DNA of 64,000 bases from Lytechinus variegatus. Taxonomy: Eukaryota; Echinodermata; Echinoidea; Temnopleuroida; Toxopneustidae. Made by a program: the position numbers and the translations under genes. The DNA lies in NCBI RefSeq assembly GCF_018143015.1, contig NC_054741.1, positions 63,896,697-63,960,696 on the forward strand, written 5' to 3'. The notes under the pieces were generated by a model that worked only from the letters and a program-made list of their open reading frames with translations, was not told the origin of the DNA and did not search any database. Positions 32,613-42,944 of this stretch are shown here, in pieces. The number at the start of each line of letters is the position of its first letter. Within the stretch, counting starts at the first letter, position 1.

Positions 32613-34253
32613 TTAGTAGAATATATATAATCTATCAGTGGTGCAGAAAGCGAGCTCCCCTGATCGATATTGCTGAAGACAATACCACTGCCTCTCAGGC
32701 TTCTCGATCTTGAAATTTTCAACGAGGGACCAAATACGCTTCAGCTCGATGGTGTACTCACCAATGCTTACCATACACATCTCCTGATTCACTTTGGCGA
32801 TCAGGATAGTATTCCGCTGAGATACAGCAGGGTAAAGTCCTTCATGATATGTTTTGTATGTATGTTTCACAACACCTTGCTTATCAATTAATCGCACTCT
32901 GTTATTAAGGGACTTTGATGAAACAATCAGTGAATCGTTGTATATTCTTATTTGATGAGGTTCATATCCACGACACGGTATCTCTGCTTCTACAGTCCCT
33001 TCTGATGAGAATACCTGGATCTTCTTGGCTTTCATGTAGCTTACATAGATCCGATCATCACCGTCAACAGTGAGGTCTCCAATGCCACCTTCATCAGCAC
33101 CAAGAGTATTGAATGTTACATTCATCTTCGTGTACTCTGGTGTGTACAATGTGATGGTGTTTGAATCATCAAGTACAACACATCTGTCATCAGATAGGTA
33201 TTCTAATCCACCAATCGTAACATCTTTGAGAACTGACTCCTGGTGGTCACCATCAGCAGAAAAGATCTGTATACCACCTGTTAAACATCCCACTGCCATC
33301 ATACCATCTGGTGCACTAACCATGGTATTCATGCTATCTTTTGTAAGTAAGTCACACCAAAGTCCACCTGAATTACCAACTTTACCAATTACTAGCTTGT
33401 CCAGCTTTTCAATGCCTCTCATGAAATTGATTCTCTTCCCATTCTTACTTGATTTCCTTGACTGTTCATAGTCAGGATCTTCTTGATTTAATGTCTCCTG
33501 TAAGACTTCACACAGAGTTTCATGTACGGCCAAACTATCTATATCGCATGGTACCTCTGACCTATTGGTTACCATATCAGCATCGGTTTTCAACTGACTG
33601 ATATACTGCAGTGCCGATTTCTTCATTGCCTCAAGTTCTTTCTCTACTCCTTCAGTCCTACCCCTGGCTTCCTTAATGAGCTCCTTTTTCCTATCTGCCA
33701 ACTGTTTGGCCAAGTCATCATATGCTTCGCTTATTTTACCTTCACATCGCTTGTGAGCATTCCTTACACGTCTCTTCTCTTCATCAATGTAATCGACGTA
33801 CTTCTGAAAGCGAGAATTTTTGCAGTCTACTTCCGATCTCAAGACTTTGATACTCTCGATGTAGTTGCTTTCATAGTCAGCTGATCCAATTATTTCATGA
33901 CTTTCCCCTTTGTGATATTCAACGACACACTTGTAGCAAACGAATTTCCTACAGTTCAAGCAGAAGCACTCCTCGTCTTCTCCTGGGTGTTTCTTGCACA
34001 TCTGGTACCTAACATTTTTAAACGCTAGAGCTGACGGTAGTTTACTGGCATCTTGTATGTCTGAGATCAGGGTTTCACCTTGGCAAACAATGCACCGGAT
34101 GCTCAGGTTACTATCACGGTCTTCAATGAGTTTGTCTATGCAGGCATTACAGTAGATGTGAGAACAAGACAGGACCTTTGGGTCAGTGTAGGGAGTTCGA
34201 CATGAAGGACATCTCGTACTCTGAGCCACGTTATCCTTAAAACTCTCAGCCAT
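32613..34253 (-). CDS. TRIM-family RING E3 ligase with NHL-like propeller (TRIM-3)
   Basis: The 546-residue protein has the same plan as TRIM-1: a RING with all eight ligands (C15 to C57), B-box2 (C86 to H119), a coiled coil (about 135-230) and a propeller (about 287-546), with no B-box1. In residues 1-160 it differs from TRIM-1 at only seven positions, four of them in the first ten residues; in the propeller the differences run to dozens. Several propeller patches instead agree with TRIM-2 (EPHQIRIYNDS, KHTYK, AVSQRN, SMNTMV). Others are private to TRIM-3 (QEMCMVS, CTTDRLYIFY). The ATG at 34253 lies in AACCATGG, 11 bases after a likely splice acceptor. The frame is intact, so the gene looks active. 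A ubiquitin-ligase role with a diversified recognition surface is inferred from the family. Confidence 0.93.
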   Translation of the reverse strand: MAESFKDNVAQSTRCPSCRTPYTDPKVLSCSHIYCNACIDKLIEDRDSNLSIRCIVCQGETLISDIQDASKLPSALAFKNVRYQMCKKHPGEDEECFCLNCRKFVCYKCVVEYHKGESHEIIGSADYESNYIESIKVLRSEVDCKNSRFQKYVDYIDEEKRRVRNAHKRCEGKISEAYDDLAKQLADRKKELIKEARGRTEGVEKELEAMKKSALQYISQLKTDADMVTNRSEVPCDIDSLAVHETLCEVLQETLNQEDPDYEQSRKSSKNGKRINFMRGIEKLDKLVIGKVGNSGGLWCDLLTKDSMNTMVSAPDGMMAVGCLTGGIQIFSADGDHQESVLKDVTIGGLEYLSDDRCVVLDDSNTITLYTPEYTKMNVTFNTLGADEGGIGDLTVDGDDRIYVSYMKAKKIQVFSSEGTVEAEIPCRGYEPHQIRIYNDSLIVSSKSLNNRVRLIDKQGVVKHTYKTYHEGLYPAVSQRNTILIAKVNQEMCMVSIGEYTIELKRIWSLVENFKIEKPERQWYCLQQYRSGELAFCTTDRLYIFY

Positions 34254-34347
34254 GGTTGGAATTCTACGGGATTACAGACATAGAGAAATGAAGGAAATAT
34301 TTACACATTGTTCAAGTGATCTTTCCAGATCAGTGCAGGACTGTAAC
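34254..34347. other. 5' flank of TRIM-3, proximal part
   Basis: AATTCTACGGGATTACAGAC and the following 70 bases match the same region of TRIM-1 (4981-5065). The match breaks at CTGTAAC, where the foldback element is inserted, and resumes at 36923. Confidence 0.65.
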
Positions 34348-36922
34348 ACCCGGGGGCCAGTCAAATATATTGCTGTACACATGCGTGACCAAAAAAATAA
34401 AACCGCGTTTTAGGCTTTTTTCAATTTTGGACGCGTCGCGCGTGCACTTGTTTGGGTATCAAAAACATCGATTGTTTTTTTTTTTGTTGTTGAAAGACTG
34501 GTAAATAATCAATCGCTGGGTCAAAAGTATTTAGGGTATTTTTTTCCAAAGCTTATTTTAAAGACTAGCCAAACGTGTTTAGGGTATGTTTTTCCCCGAA
34601 GCTTTTCCACGGGGTTATATTCTGACGACAACTGGTTTAGGGGCCAAATTAAATAAGCCCCGCGAAAAACTTGTTTAGGGGGGTATTCAATTGCACACAG
34701 AGTAAAACTCGTTTAGGGGGTGTTTATTGGAAATAATTTGGTCGGCATGTGTACATCAATACACTTGACTGCCCCCCTGTTGCACCCACAAATGTAATAA
34801 CGCCCACAAATGTAATAACGCCCACAAATGTAATAACACTTTACCCACAAATGTAATAACGCCCACAAATGTAATAACACTTTACCCACAAATGTAATAA
34901 TTTTTGATCGCCCACAAATGTAATAATGACTTTACCCACAAATGTAATAAATTTGAAGGGATTTTTGGCGAATCCGTTCTAAACTAAAATCCTATAGTAA
35001 TGCGTTCATATAGCACAAAAGTGCAAAGTCTTTTTTTCAGACCGGGTTAATAAAACATGAAAGTACAAGTCCAAAGTCTTTTTTCCAGAACCGGTTGTTT
35101 CAAAAATTATTATATAAATCCAAAGTCTTTTTTCCAGACCCAGTTGTTTAAAAAAATATAATAAAAGTCCAAAGTCTTTTTTTCCAGACCCGGTTGTTTT
35201 GAAAAAGGTGATATAAGTCCAAAGTCTTTTTTCCAGACCCGGTTGTTTCAAGAATTTTAATAAGTCCAAAGTCTTTTTCCAGACCCAGTTATTTCAAAAT
35301 GTATAATATAAGTCCAAACTAAGATACGATAATGATATTCCTGTGGAAAAAATGGGAATCGAGCTTAGTCTTTTCTCCAGACCCAGTTAATTAAAACTGG
35401 TGGAATTAATGTCTTTGTTGTATACGGTGTATATTGTGAATATGTGCACTAAGAGTAAATTGAGAATCAAGTGTAGTCTTTTCTCCAGACCCAGTTGCCT
35501 GTTATTTAAACATTATGAATAACAGTTTAAAAACAGTATAAAGACCCCATAATCTTATTAATGCTGGATATAGCGTAGTCTTTCGGCCCGACCATTTTTT
35601 TTCTTTAAAAAAACCCCTAATAGTAAGAATTAAAAAAAAATCAAAGTCTAAGACCAAACAAACCTTCAACCTAAGAACCTGTTTAAAAAGAGGTTTAGAG
35701 TGTTGTCTTTATTCCAGACCTAAAACAGTAACGACAAAAAATCTTCTAACATAAGACCTTATATTCTTATTCTCGTGGAATAACACGAGTTTTAAAACGT
35801 ACTCTTTCCTCCAGACCCGGCTATTAAAAAAAAGTAACTGAAAAACTTCAAATCTAAGACCAAATTTCCAAAGTTTCACCCAGTAAAAATATGTCTTTTT
35901 TTATAATACTACTACCCCTACAAAACATTGTAATAACGCGTGGGTAAAGCAGACATCCTTTCTCCAGACTTGGTTACTATTTGAAAAATAAAATAGTTTT
36001 TACAAATACTCTAAAACGAATACCCAATAATCTAATTACTGTGGAACAACATGAAGACCGATTGTCGAAGATCGACTTTCCTCCAGACACAATTATTTCA
36101 GGAATAAAAAATCAATAAAACTCAACCCCCCACAACGAATCTAAGAACCAACAATCCTCCAAATTAAGACCATGCATGTAGAAAAGCACATGTTTAGAGC
36201 GTTGTCTTTATTCCAGATCCGGTGATTTAAAAGTGATTTAAACAATCCTAAAAACAAAAGACTCATATTCTTATTCTTGTGGAATAACACGAGTATTATG
36301 CTTAGTCTTTCGTCTGGACACGGTTATTTAAAAGAAAGAAATATTGAAAAAAAATGACAGCTGAGACCAATCTTCAAAATTAAACCCACTTAAAATGCTT
36401 GGGCTTACAGTGTTGTCTTTACCCCTCACCGATGTATATTATAACTTTTGAAACGACCGGGTCTGAAAAAAAGACTTTGGACTTGCATTATAATTTTTGA
36501 ATTAACCGGGTCTGGAAAAAAGACTTTGGACGTATATTATAATTTTGAAAACCGGGTCTGGAAAAAGACTTGGACTTGTACTGTAATATTTCATTAACCG
36601 GGTCTGGAAGAAAGACTTTGAACTTTTGTGATATATGAACGCATTACTATAGGATATTAGTTTAGAACGAATTCGCCAAAAAATCACTTCAAATTTATTA
36701 CATTTGTGGGTAAAGTGTTATTACATTTGTGGGCGTTATTACATTTGTGGGTAAAGTGTTATTACATTTGTGGGCGATCAAAAATTATTACATTTGTGGG
36801 TAAAGTGTTATTACATTTGTGGGCGTTATTACATTTGTGGGTAAAGTGTTATTACATTTGTGGGCGTTATTACATTTGTGGGCGATTATTACATTTGTGG
36901 GTGTAACACCCCCCCCCCCGGG
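34348..36922. mobile_element. Foldback element with mirrored minisatellite arms (first)
   Basis: The 2.6-kb insert is flanked by CTGTAAC (34341-34347) and CTGCAAC (36923-36929); TRIM-1's flank at 5059-5065 is the empty site. The outer arms are arrays of CCCACAAATGTAATAACG (34784-34950) and its complement (36694-36903). Further in, both arms share TTGGCGAATCCGTTCTAAAC and TAGTAATGCGTTCATATA. They then carry arrays of AGTCTTTTTTCCAGACCCGG (35020-35500) and the complement (36430-36620). The centre holds more diverged CCAGAC repeats about 130-150 bases apart. Nothing is coded. Sea urchin TU elements have comparable repeated outer arms. Confidence 0.8.
34352..34776. mobile_element. MITE nested in the end of the foldback element
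   Basis: Left GGGGGCCAGTCAAATATATT, GCTGTACACATG pairs with right CATGTGTACATC, AATACACTTGACTGCCCCC. The interior repeats phrases like GTTTAGGGTATTTTTTTCC. It separates the C-rich tip of the foldback element from its outer minisatellite, so it inserted later. Confidence 0.65.
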
Positions 36923-36929
36923 CTGCAAC

Positions 36930-37388
36930 GTAAAGCATACCAGAACAAGAAGATTAACATCGATCTTTCTTTTTTTTAAAGTCTGTACAGACCATTTATA
37001 GTATTAAGACTTATGTATATAATTGCTTATAATGTCCAAATTCAGTGTATCTGTAGTTTGAGACGCATCAAGATAACGTGGCATAAATTAGTTTAATGAT
37101 GTACCGAATGACTCACCAAATTCAAACCCACAACAGATAGATACATTCGCATCAAAGTCAAGCCTGTCATCAAATCGATTTAGATTGCACTTGAAAAAAT
37201 CCCTAAAACAAGAAATGATAATCAGACGAAAAAGTGACAAAGCTTGAATAAACATTTCTTATGAAAATAATTACTGGATGTAAATTATTATTTCAATGTA
37301 TTCTCCCTCGATGTGATTCAAGTTGTTTGACTTTAAAAGAAAGAAAAAAGAAAGAGAAATTTTGTAAGGATGAAATAATTTAGATCCC
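36930..37388. repeat. 5' flank of TRIM-3, distal part, paralogous to 5066-6320
   Basis: CATCGATCTTTCTT, ACCATTTATAGTATTAAGAC, AGACGCATCAAGATAACGTG and TAGATACATTCGCATCAAAG follow TRIM-1's flank. The place of the GTCTCACC element in TRIM-1 is uninterrupted here (36981-36995). Confidence 0.7.
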
Positions 37389-37392
37389 TTAA

Positions 37393-38591
37393 GCCCCTTT
37401 CACAATTCACGTACGACCATTTGCGACTTTTCGGTCGTGCGACAGGCTGCAACAGACATCAATCGCTAGTCATCTTATAGGATCGCGCAGAGGCTTTCAC
37501 AAATGCAACAGCTGTCGTACAACAAAAACAACCAGTAAATCCTGTTGCACGAGTAAGTCGCATATGCTCTTATTGTGCTCGTGCGATCATATGCGAGTGT
37601 TGCACGAGGGATTGCGAGTGGAACGGTCGCATACATGCTAATGCAACGGTAGTGCAATGTTGCAAGCCGTTGCGATCGGTCTTGCAACAGTCTTATGGGC
37701 TTGGCCTATATATTATCACACCCAGTCGCAAGACTGTTCTCTGTACCTGTGGGTCGCTAGCACATGTGCAAGTGTTTACGACTTTCATACCCCTTTCAGT
37801 AACTCGGTGGCCCGGGCCAGGCCGGGCTAAGTCGTAATATTTTGAGTTTATGAATGGCGCGGGCCAAAATAGCCTGCGCCAGGCCCGGGCTATTTTGGTG
37901 CTGCTTTTATCAGCACCAGACCAGCGCCAGGCCCGCACCAGGCGCCGACCAAAGAGTTTATGAACGGATAGCAGCACCAGGCCCCGGCCAAAATTCCTCA
38001 CACGGCCAAAGGTCACACAATTCTGGCCGTGCCTCCGCATCGCGTGTACATCAAATTTACCGCGCGAATATTCAGCGAATACGGAGCACTTCCGCTCTGT
38101 ATATGGCGTGTTCAGTTACCATGACAGTTTGCCCTTACGTGCCCGAGTTTTTGAATGGGTGATCGTAAAAGTGGCGCGGCTCTGCTATAGTTACTGAAAG
38201 CATTTTTTATCGCTTGGTGCGGACTATTTTAGCGCGGGCCTGGTACGGACCAAAAAATCATGAGTTACTGAAAACGGCATTAGTCGAGTAAATGCGACTA
38301 CTTAGTTGTGCCACGTCTCGCATCAATTTGTACAACGTTGAACAACACTCACACGATGATCTCCAGACCGATGGTACGATCTGATGCGAGTCAATCGATC
38401 GTATTTGATCGCGTTTGGATTTTGAACATCTTCAAAGTTCAGGTGCGACCAATCACGACCACCTCGAGTTCGTGCGATCGTCTACAACGACTGCGAGTGC
38501 TCGTAAGACACCAAGAGATCGATCGTGCAACAACAAGAAAAAAATGTTGCAGGCGGTCGTAAACAGGTCGTACGTCAATTGTGAAAGGGGC
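37393..38591. mobile_element. TTAA-flanked element with GCCCCTTTCAC ends
   Basis: The element begins GCCCCTTTCACAATTCACGT and ends TCAATTGTGAAAGGGGC, flanked by TTAA (37389-37392 and 38592-38595). TRIM-1's flank has one TTAA at 6325-6328 with both neighbouring sequences intact, an empty site. The interior is rich in phrases like TTGCGATCG and GCAACGG and contains a nested MITE. The 1199-bp element encodes no transposase. Fragments of the family are at 31268-31395 and 53690-53705. Confidence 0.8.
37784..38283. mobile_element. GC-rich MITE nested in the TTAA element
   Basis: Left CCCCTTTCAGTAACTCGGTG and right ATGAGTTACTGAAAACGGC are inverted. The interior is GC-rich with repeated GGCCCGGGCC/GCGCCAGGCCCG phrases, unlike the AT-rich surroundings. 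The target duplication is not clear. Confidence 0.55.
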
Positions 38592-38595
38592 TTAA

Positions 38596-39051
38596 TTCAA
38601 TTTTGTGTCACAGTCCATATATTGTGTCGATAATTGTTACTAATTCATCATCAAGTGGAAGACCCCGGCAATATCGCCTGCATTACACGATTCAATAGAG
38701 CAGCAGGGCTGACTTTGAAAACAATGAAGATGAAAAAGATTTCACAAAGGGTAAAAAAAACATTCATATCACAATAAATAGAAGGTTGCAATTATTTACA
38801 CATATTTGTGATATCAAATAACAACTGGACATGATTATTATCCAATGAACAAAATATCAATACATGTCTAATTTAATTAAAATAAAATGACCTTAGACGT
38901 TGGCTTAGTAACCCAAATTTCTGAAACAAACAAACATCTTGGACGCCATCTCGAAAAGAAGTTCCTGGATTTTGGTAGATGTTGATAAACCATATTTTTA
39001 GCACTTTGTTTCGGGTAAGGGTATTTTTTGGTCTATCCTTTTCTACGTAAA
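38596..39051. other. Remaining distal 5' flank of TRIM-3
   Basis: ATTCAATTTTGTGTCACAG through TGCATTACACGATTCAATAG matches 6329-6440 of TRIM-1's flank, then similarity stops near 38715. The last 330 bases before the Tc1 element are unclassified. Confidence 0.5.
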
Positions 39052-40333
39052 TACACTGTTGGTCATAAAGGTGGAACAAACTATTTTTGGATAAAAGTCG
39101 ACAGTTTTGTTGGTATTTGAAAGGCTACGCGTAGACAAAATGGTAATTGAGTGATTACATAATGTTTCCCCATTACACAGGTGACATTATAACATGAGAA
39201 ATTTGGATTACGTAATAAATTCTTTTGTTGTAGACTATAAAAGCCTATGCATATGATATTCTATCCCTTTCCCTGATTTGGCACTGTGTATAAGAAGGTT
39301 GCATGTTTTCGAGTTCCTTGTACCGTTTGAAATAAAAATCGGTAGAGACGTTCCCTGGACTATGCCTGGTCCAACGGCAACAGCAACACGCGAGAGAGTG
39401 GTAGCCCTGCGACAGGAGGGCTACAAGCAGACTGATATCGCAGAAGTCCTAGGGATATCACAAAGTGCAGTCTCTAAGATCCTGAAACGTCAAAGTGAGG
39501 AGGGGAATGTGCGGCCACGGAAATCTCCAGGACGTCCCAGATTGACCACAAGAAGAGATGATCGCCAACTGTTGAATTTCAGCCGCAGAAACCGGAAATT
39601 GCCCACGAGCCGTCTTCGTCGATTGTGGAGGAGATATCATGGGATCAACGTTTCCCGGTCAACTGTTAATCGCAGATTGCTCCAACATGGTTACCGAGCA
39701 CGACGGTTGACAAAATGTCCACTCCTGTCTGTTCGCCACAGAGTAGCTCGTCTTATTTGGGCTAGGGAGCACAGAAGGCTTCATCCAGGACATTGGCAAC
39801 ATGTGGTCTTCACGGACGAGAGCCGGTTCATCCTTGACCGAAAGGATGGGAGACAACGAGTTCGTCGATTAGCCGGGGAAAACCTTCGCGATTAATGTAT
39901 CAACGAGACGACTCAAGGCGGAGGTGGCTCAGTGATGATATGGGCCGGCATCCATTATGGAGGGGAAACGCCACTGGTGGTTCCGGACGGAAACGTCAAC
40001 GCCGCCGCATACAGGGATATCTTGGAGTTCCACTGTCTTCCATAATGTAAGACGAGCGTATGGGCACAATTTCCGACTGCAGGATGACAACGCTAGACCG
40101 CACAGGGCCGCTGCAGTAAGGGAATTCCTGGAGGCAGAGGGCGTCGTACAGTTGCCATGGCAAGCTTGTTCGCCGGATATGAACCCCATAGAGCATGCAT
40201 GGGATGCCCTAGACCGAGCCATCAACGACAGAGAGGTCATTCCTCAAAATCTGCAGGAGTTGGCAGATGCTCTGAGGGAAGAATGGGACGCTATGCCTGT
40301 TGACGTCATCAACAAGCTAGTGGACGCATAATG
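39052..40333 (+). mobile_element. Tc1-like DNA transposon, 3'-truncated
   Basis: A typical Tc1 end (TACACTGTTGGTCATAAAGG) lies 310 bases upstream of the transposase start. No matching inverted end is found beyond the transposase; it has been replaced by a GCATAATGTC-repeat zone and the foldback element that begins at 40417. The copy is therefore immobile by itself. Confidence 0.8.
39362..40333 (+). pseudogene. Tc1-family DD34E transposase, broken
   Basis: Starting at the ATG at 39362 (MPGPTATATRERVVAL), the frame gives an N-terminal helix-turn-helix (TDIAEVLGISQSAVSKIL), a GRPR hook (SPGRPRLTTRR) and a second DNA-binding helix region. The first catalytic Asp is in VVFTDESRF, the second in LQDDNARPH, and the Glu in PDMNPIEHAWD, with 34 residues between the last two (DD34E). 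A stop at 39893-39895 (TAA, probably from CAA) interrupts it. The same frame resumes with GGGGSVMIWAGI, and a frameshift near 40040 follows before the last third. At about 320 codons the length is normal for Tc1. It cuts and pastes DNA in living copies; this one is dead. Confidence 0.9.
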
Positions 40334-40416
40334 TCGTAGTTTTTCTAACGCATTATGTCACATGTCGCAAGGCATAATGTCGTAGCAAATTGCCAACGCA
40401 TAATGTCACATGTCGC
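40334..40416. repeat. GCATAATGTC short repeats
   Basis: The phrase GCATAATGTC(A/G) with CACATGTCGCAA recurs about four times, ending in the AACGCATAATGTCGCAACGG that starts the foldback element. It may be the outermost part of that element. Confidence 0.5.
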
Positions 40417-41377
40417 AACGCATAATGTCGCAACGGTATTTTCTTCAGGACTCGAGCTACAGATAAGATATAAAATATGCTTTCACTAAGTATTTTGAGA
40501 CACGAGAAAGAGAATTAAGTGATATGGAAATCAGGATACTGTAACTCTTTGTATGAATATTCATCGGTTTATTACCATTTCGTCTACCATTAATTAGTCA
40601 ACTATCAACAAAGTCCAATAACCATTTCGTCTAATTACCATCTCGTCTAATAGCCGTTTTGTTTATTATCATTTAGTCTAATTGCAATTATTTTCAGTTG
40701 GTCCAATATCCACTTGTCCAATATCATTACGTCTATTACCTTTTGATCTAGTAGCCATTTGGTCTAATAACCACTTGGTCTACTCTCATTTCGTTAATGT
40801 TCCATTTGGTCTAACTTCAGTTGACGGTTCTCTATCACTTTGTCTAAACCCATTTCGGCTAACAATCATTTGGTTTCGTTGCCATGGGTTCAATGACCAA
40901 TAGGTCCAATCACCGGTTCTAGGGCAATTAACTCTCGAACAATCTCCTTCTGAACTACTACACCCCGTACAATTTATCCCCGAGGACAATTACCCCGGAT
41001 AATTACCCCCTGAGGACAATTACCCCCCCCCCCGAAGACAATAATCCCCCGGACAATTACCCCTGACGACAATTACCCCCGGACAATTACCCCCTGTGGA
41101 CAATTACCCCCGGATAATTACCCCTGAGGACAATTACCCCCCCCCCCCGAAGACAATAATCCCCCCGGACAATTACCCCCGGACAATTGCCCCCGAGAAC
41201 AATTAGGCCCTACCCCCGAGGACAATTACCCCGTGAGGACAATCAATTACCCCCCCCCCCGGAGATAATAAAACCCCCGGACAATTTCCCCCCTGAGAAC
41301 AATTATCCCCGGACAATTACCCCCTGAGGACAATCCCCCTGGACAATTACCCCCGGACAATTACCCCCTGAGGACAG

Positions 41378-41620
41378 GCAATGCGAGCGCGAAGTGTGAC
41401 CAAATATTTTATATACTGTAGTGACATAAAAAACAAAGCTTTCCCTTCACCTTATTTTATTTACTCCTCTAATTTTCCTTTTCTTTTTTTTTCTTCTATC
41501 TTTTCCCTTCTTTTTTTTTCTTCAATTCTCCCCCTTTTTTGCTATGCATTTTTTTTTCAAGGAAGCGGGGGGGGGGGGTGGTGGCACGTGCCCCTTGCCC
41601 CCCCCCATAGCTACACCACT
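41378..41620. mobile_element. hAT-type remnant at the centre of the foldback element
   Basis: AATGCGAGCGCGAAGTGTG is followed by a pyrimidine-rich stretch and a G/C-run zone ending in CCCATAGCTACACCACTG, the usual right end of this hAT family. The left end is missing. Confidence 0.55.
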
Positions 41621-42065
41621 GCGAAGATTGCCAGAACGAATGATCTTGTGCTATCATGACATAAAAATCATGATAATTTTGAGTTTCGTAAAGATTTGCA
41701 GGGTTCGTTTGATTCCAAGATGCTCGAGAATTCTTCGAGTACTTCTTACGTCAAACGTACCGCCGTCGTATGACTCTATGCACTCCCTTTGTCTAGGGGG
41801 TTACTGTCCCCGGGGGAGGGTAATTGTTCCAGGTGGTATTGTCCTCGGAGGTAATTATCCTGGGGGTAATTGTCCTCAGGGGTAATTGTCAGGGGGGTAA
41901 TTGTTCTCGGGGGTAATGTTAAGGGGGTAATTGTCCGGAGGGTAATTGTCCTCAGGGGTAATAGTCTAGGGGGTACTTGTCCTCGGGGGTAATTGTCCGG
42001 GGGGTGGAAGTTTAGAAGGTGATTGTTCAGGAGGTAATTGCCCTAGAACCGGTGATTGAACCTAT

Positions 42066-42355
42066 TGGTATTTGTTTCTGTTTGTGGTAACTCCCGTAGG
42101 AACTCGGCAGGGCAGCATTTTTTGCTGGTAAACGCCAAGCTGGTATATAACCAATTACCTTGGAAACATTTTATGTCTAGGTTAATCAGCCCATGGACCT
42201 ACCAGCAAATGATCAGCCATAGTGACTGGCATAATAGACGACAGATATCACTCTTTGGCCTTTTTATCAAAGTGGAGACAATGGCAGAGTTGGGATTCGA
42301 ACTCACAACCTTGCGATTATGAGTCCAATGCTCAAACCACTGGACCACACGACCC
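42066..42355 (-). mobile_element. tRNA-derived SINE (different family) in the foldback arm
   Basis: Read on the minus strand, a tRNA-like head (GTGGTCCAGTGGTTTGAGC, box A; GTTGTGAGTTCGAATCCC, box B) has CAT in the anticodon position. A body and the 3' end CTCCTA/CGGGAGTTACCACAAACA follow. The mirrored left arm is uninterrupted near 40885-40920, so the SINE came later. A 3' fragment of the same family is at 49367-49425. Confidence 0.75.
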
Positions 42356-42944
42356 ATGGCAATGATACCAAATGATTGTTAGCCGAAATGGGTTTAGACA
42401 AAGTGATAGAGAACCAACGGAATTTAGACCAAATGGAACATTGACGAAATGAGAGTAGACCAAGTGGTTATTAGACCAAATGGCTACTAGATCAAAAGGT
42501 AATAGACGTAATGATATTGGACAAAGTGGACATTGGACCAACTGAAAATAATTGCAATTAGACTAAATGATAATAAACAAAACGGCTATTAGACGAGATG
42601 GTAATTAGACGAGATGGTATTAAGACGAAATGGTTATTGGACTTTGTTGATAGTTGACTAACTAATAGTAGACGAAATGGTAATAAACCGATGAATATTC
42701 ATACAAAGAGTTACAGTATCCTGATTTCCATATCACTTAATTCTCTTTCTCGTGTCTCAAAATACTTAGTAAAAGCATATTTTATATCTTATCTGTAGCT
42801 CGAGTCCTGAAGAAAATACCGCTGCGAAATTATGCGTTATCATATATAGGCCTAGTTATAAGAATTATATTTGATTAGAATAATTCATTTGATGAGCAAC
42901 TATCTCGTCATCGATAGTCCTTCACGGTGAGGTTTTGCGCCCAG

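Larger units (their letters stand above)
40417..42843. mobile_element. Foldback element with mirrored minisatellite arms (second)
   Basis: The left end AACGCATAATGTCGCAACGG has its inverse at the right end (CGCTGCGAAATTATGCGTT). Each arm has a plain outer part (GGTATTTTCTTCAGGACTCG), then degenerate repeats of about 20 bp around CCATTTGGTCTAATAA (40575-40915 and the complement 42360-42690). An array of about 15 bp follows, GGACAATTACCCCC (40920-41375 and the complement 41800-42055). The right arm is split by a SINE and the centre holds a hAT fragment. No coding capacity; it is the second such element within 6 kb. Confidence 0.82.

Noticed and set aside
36706-36906. Repeat protein rich in LLHLW and YYICGR phrases
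   Set aside because: It is a translation of the TTATTACATTTGTGGG minisatellite in the foldback element arm.
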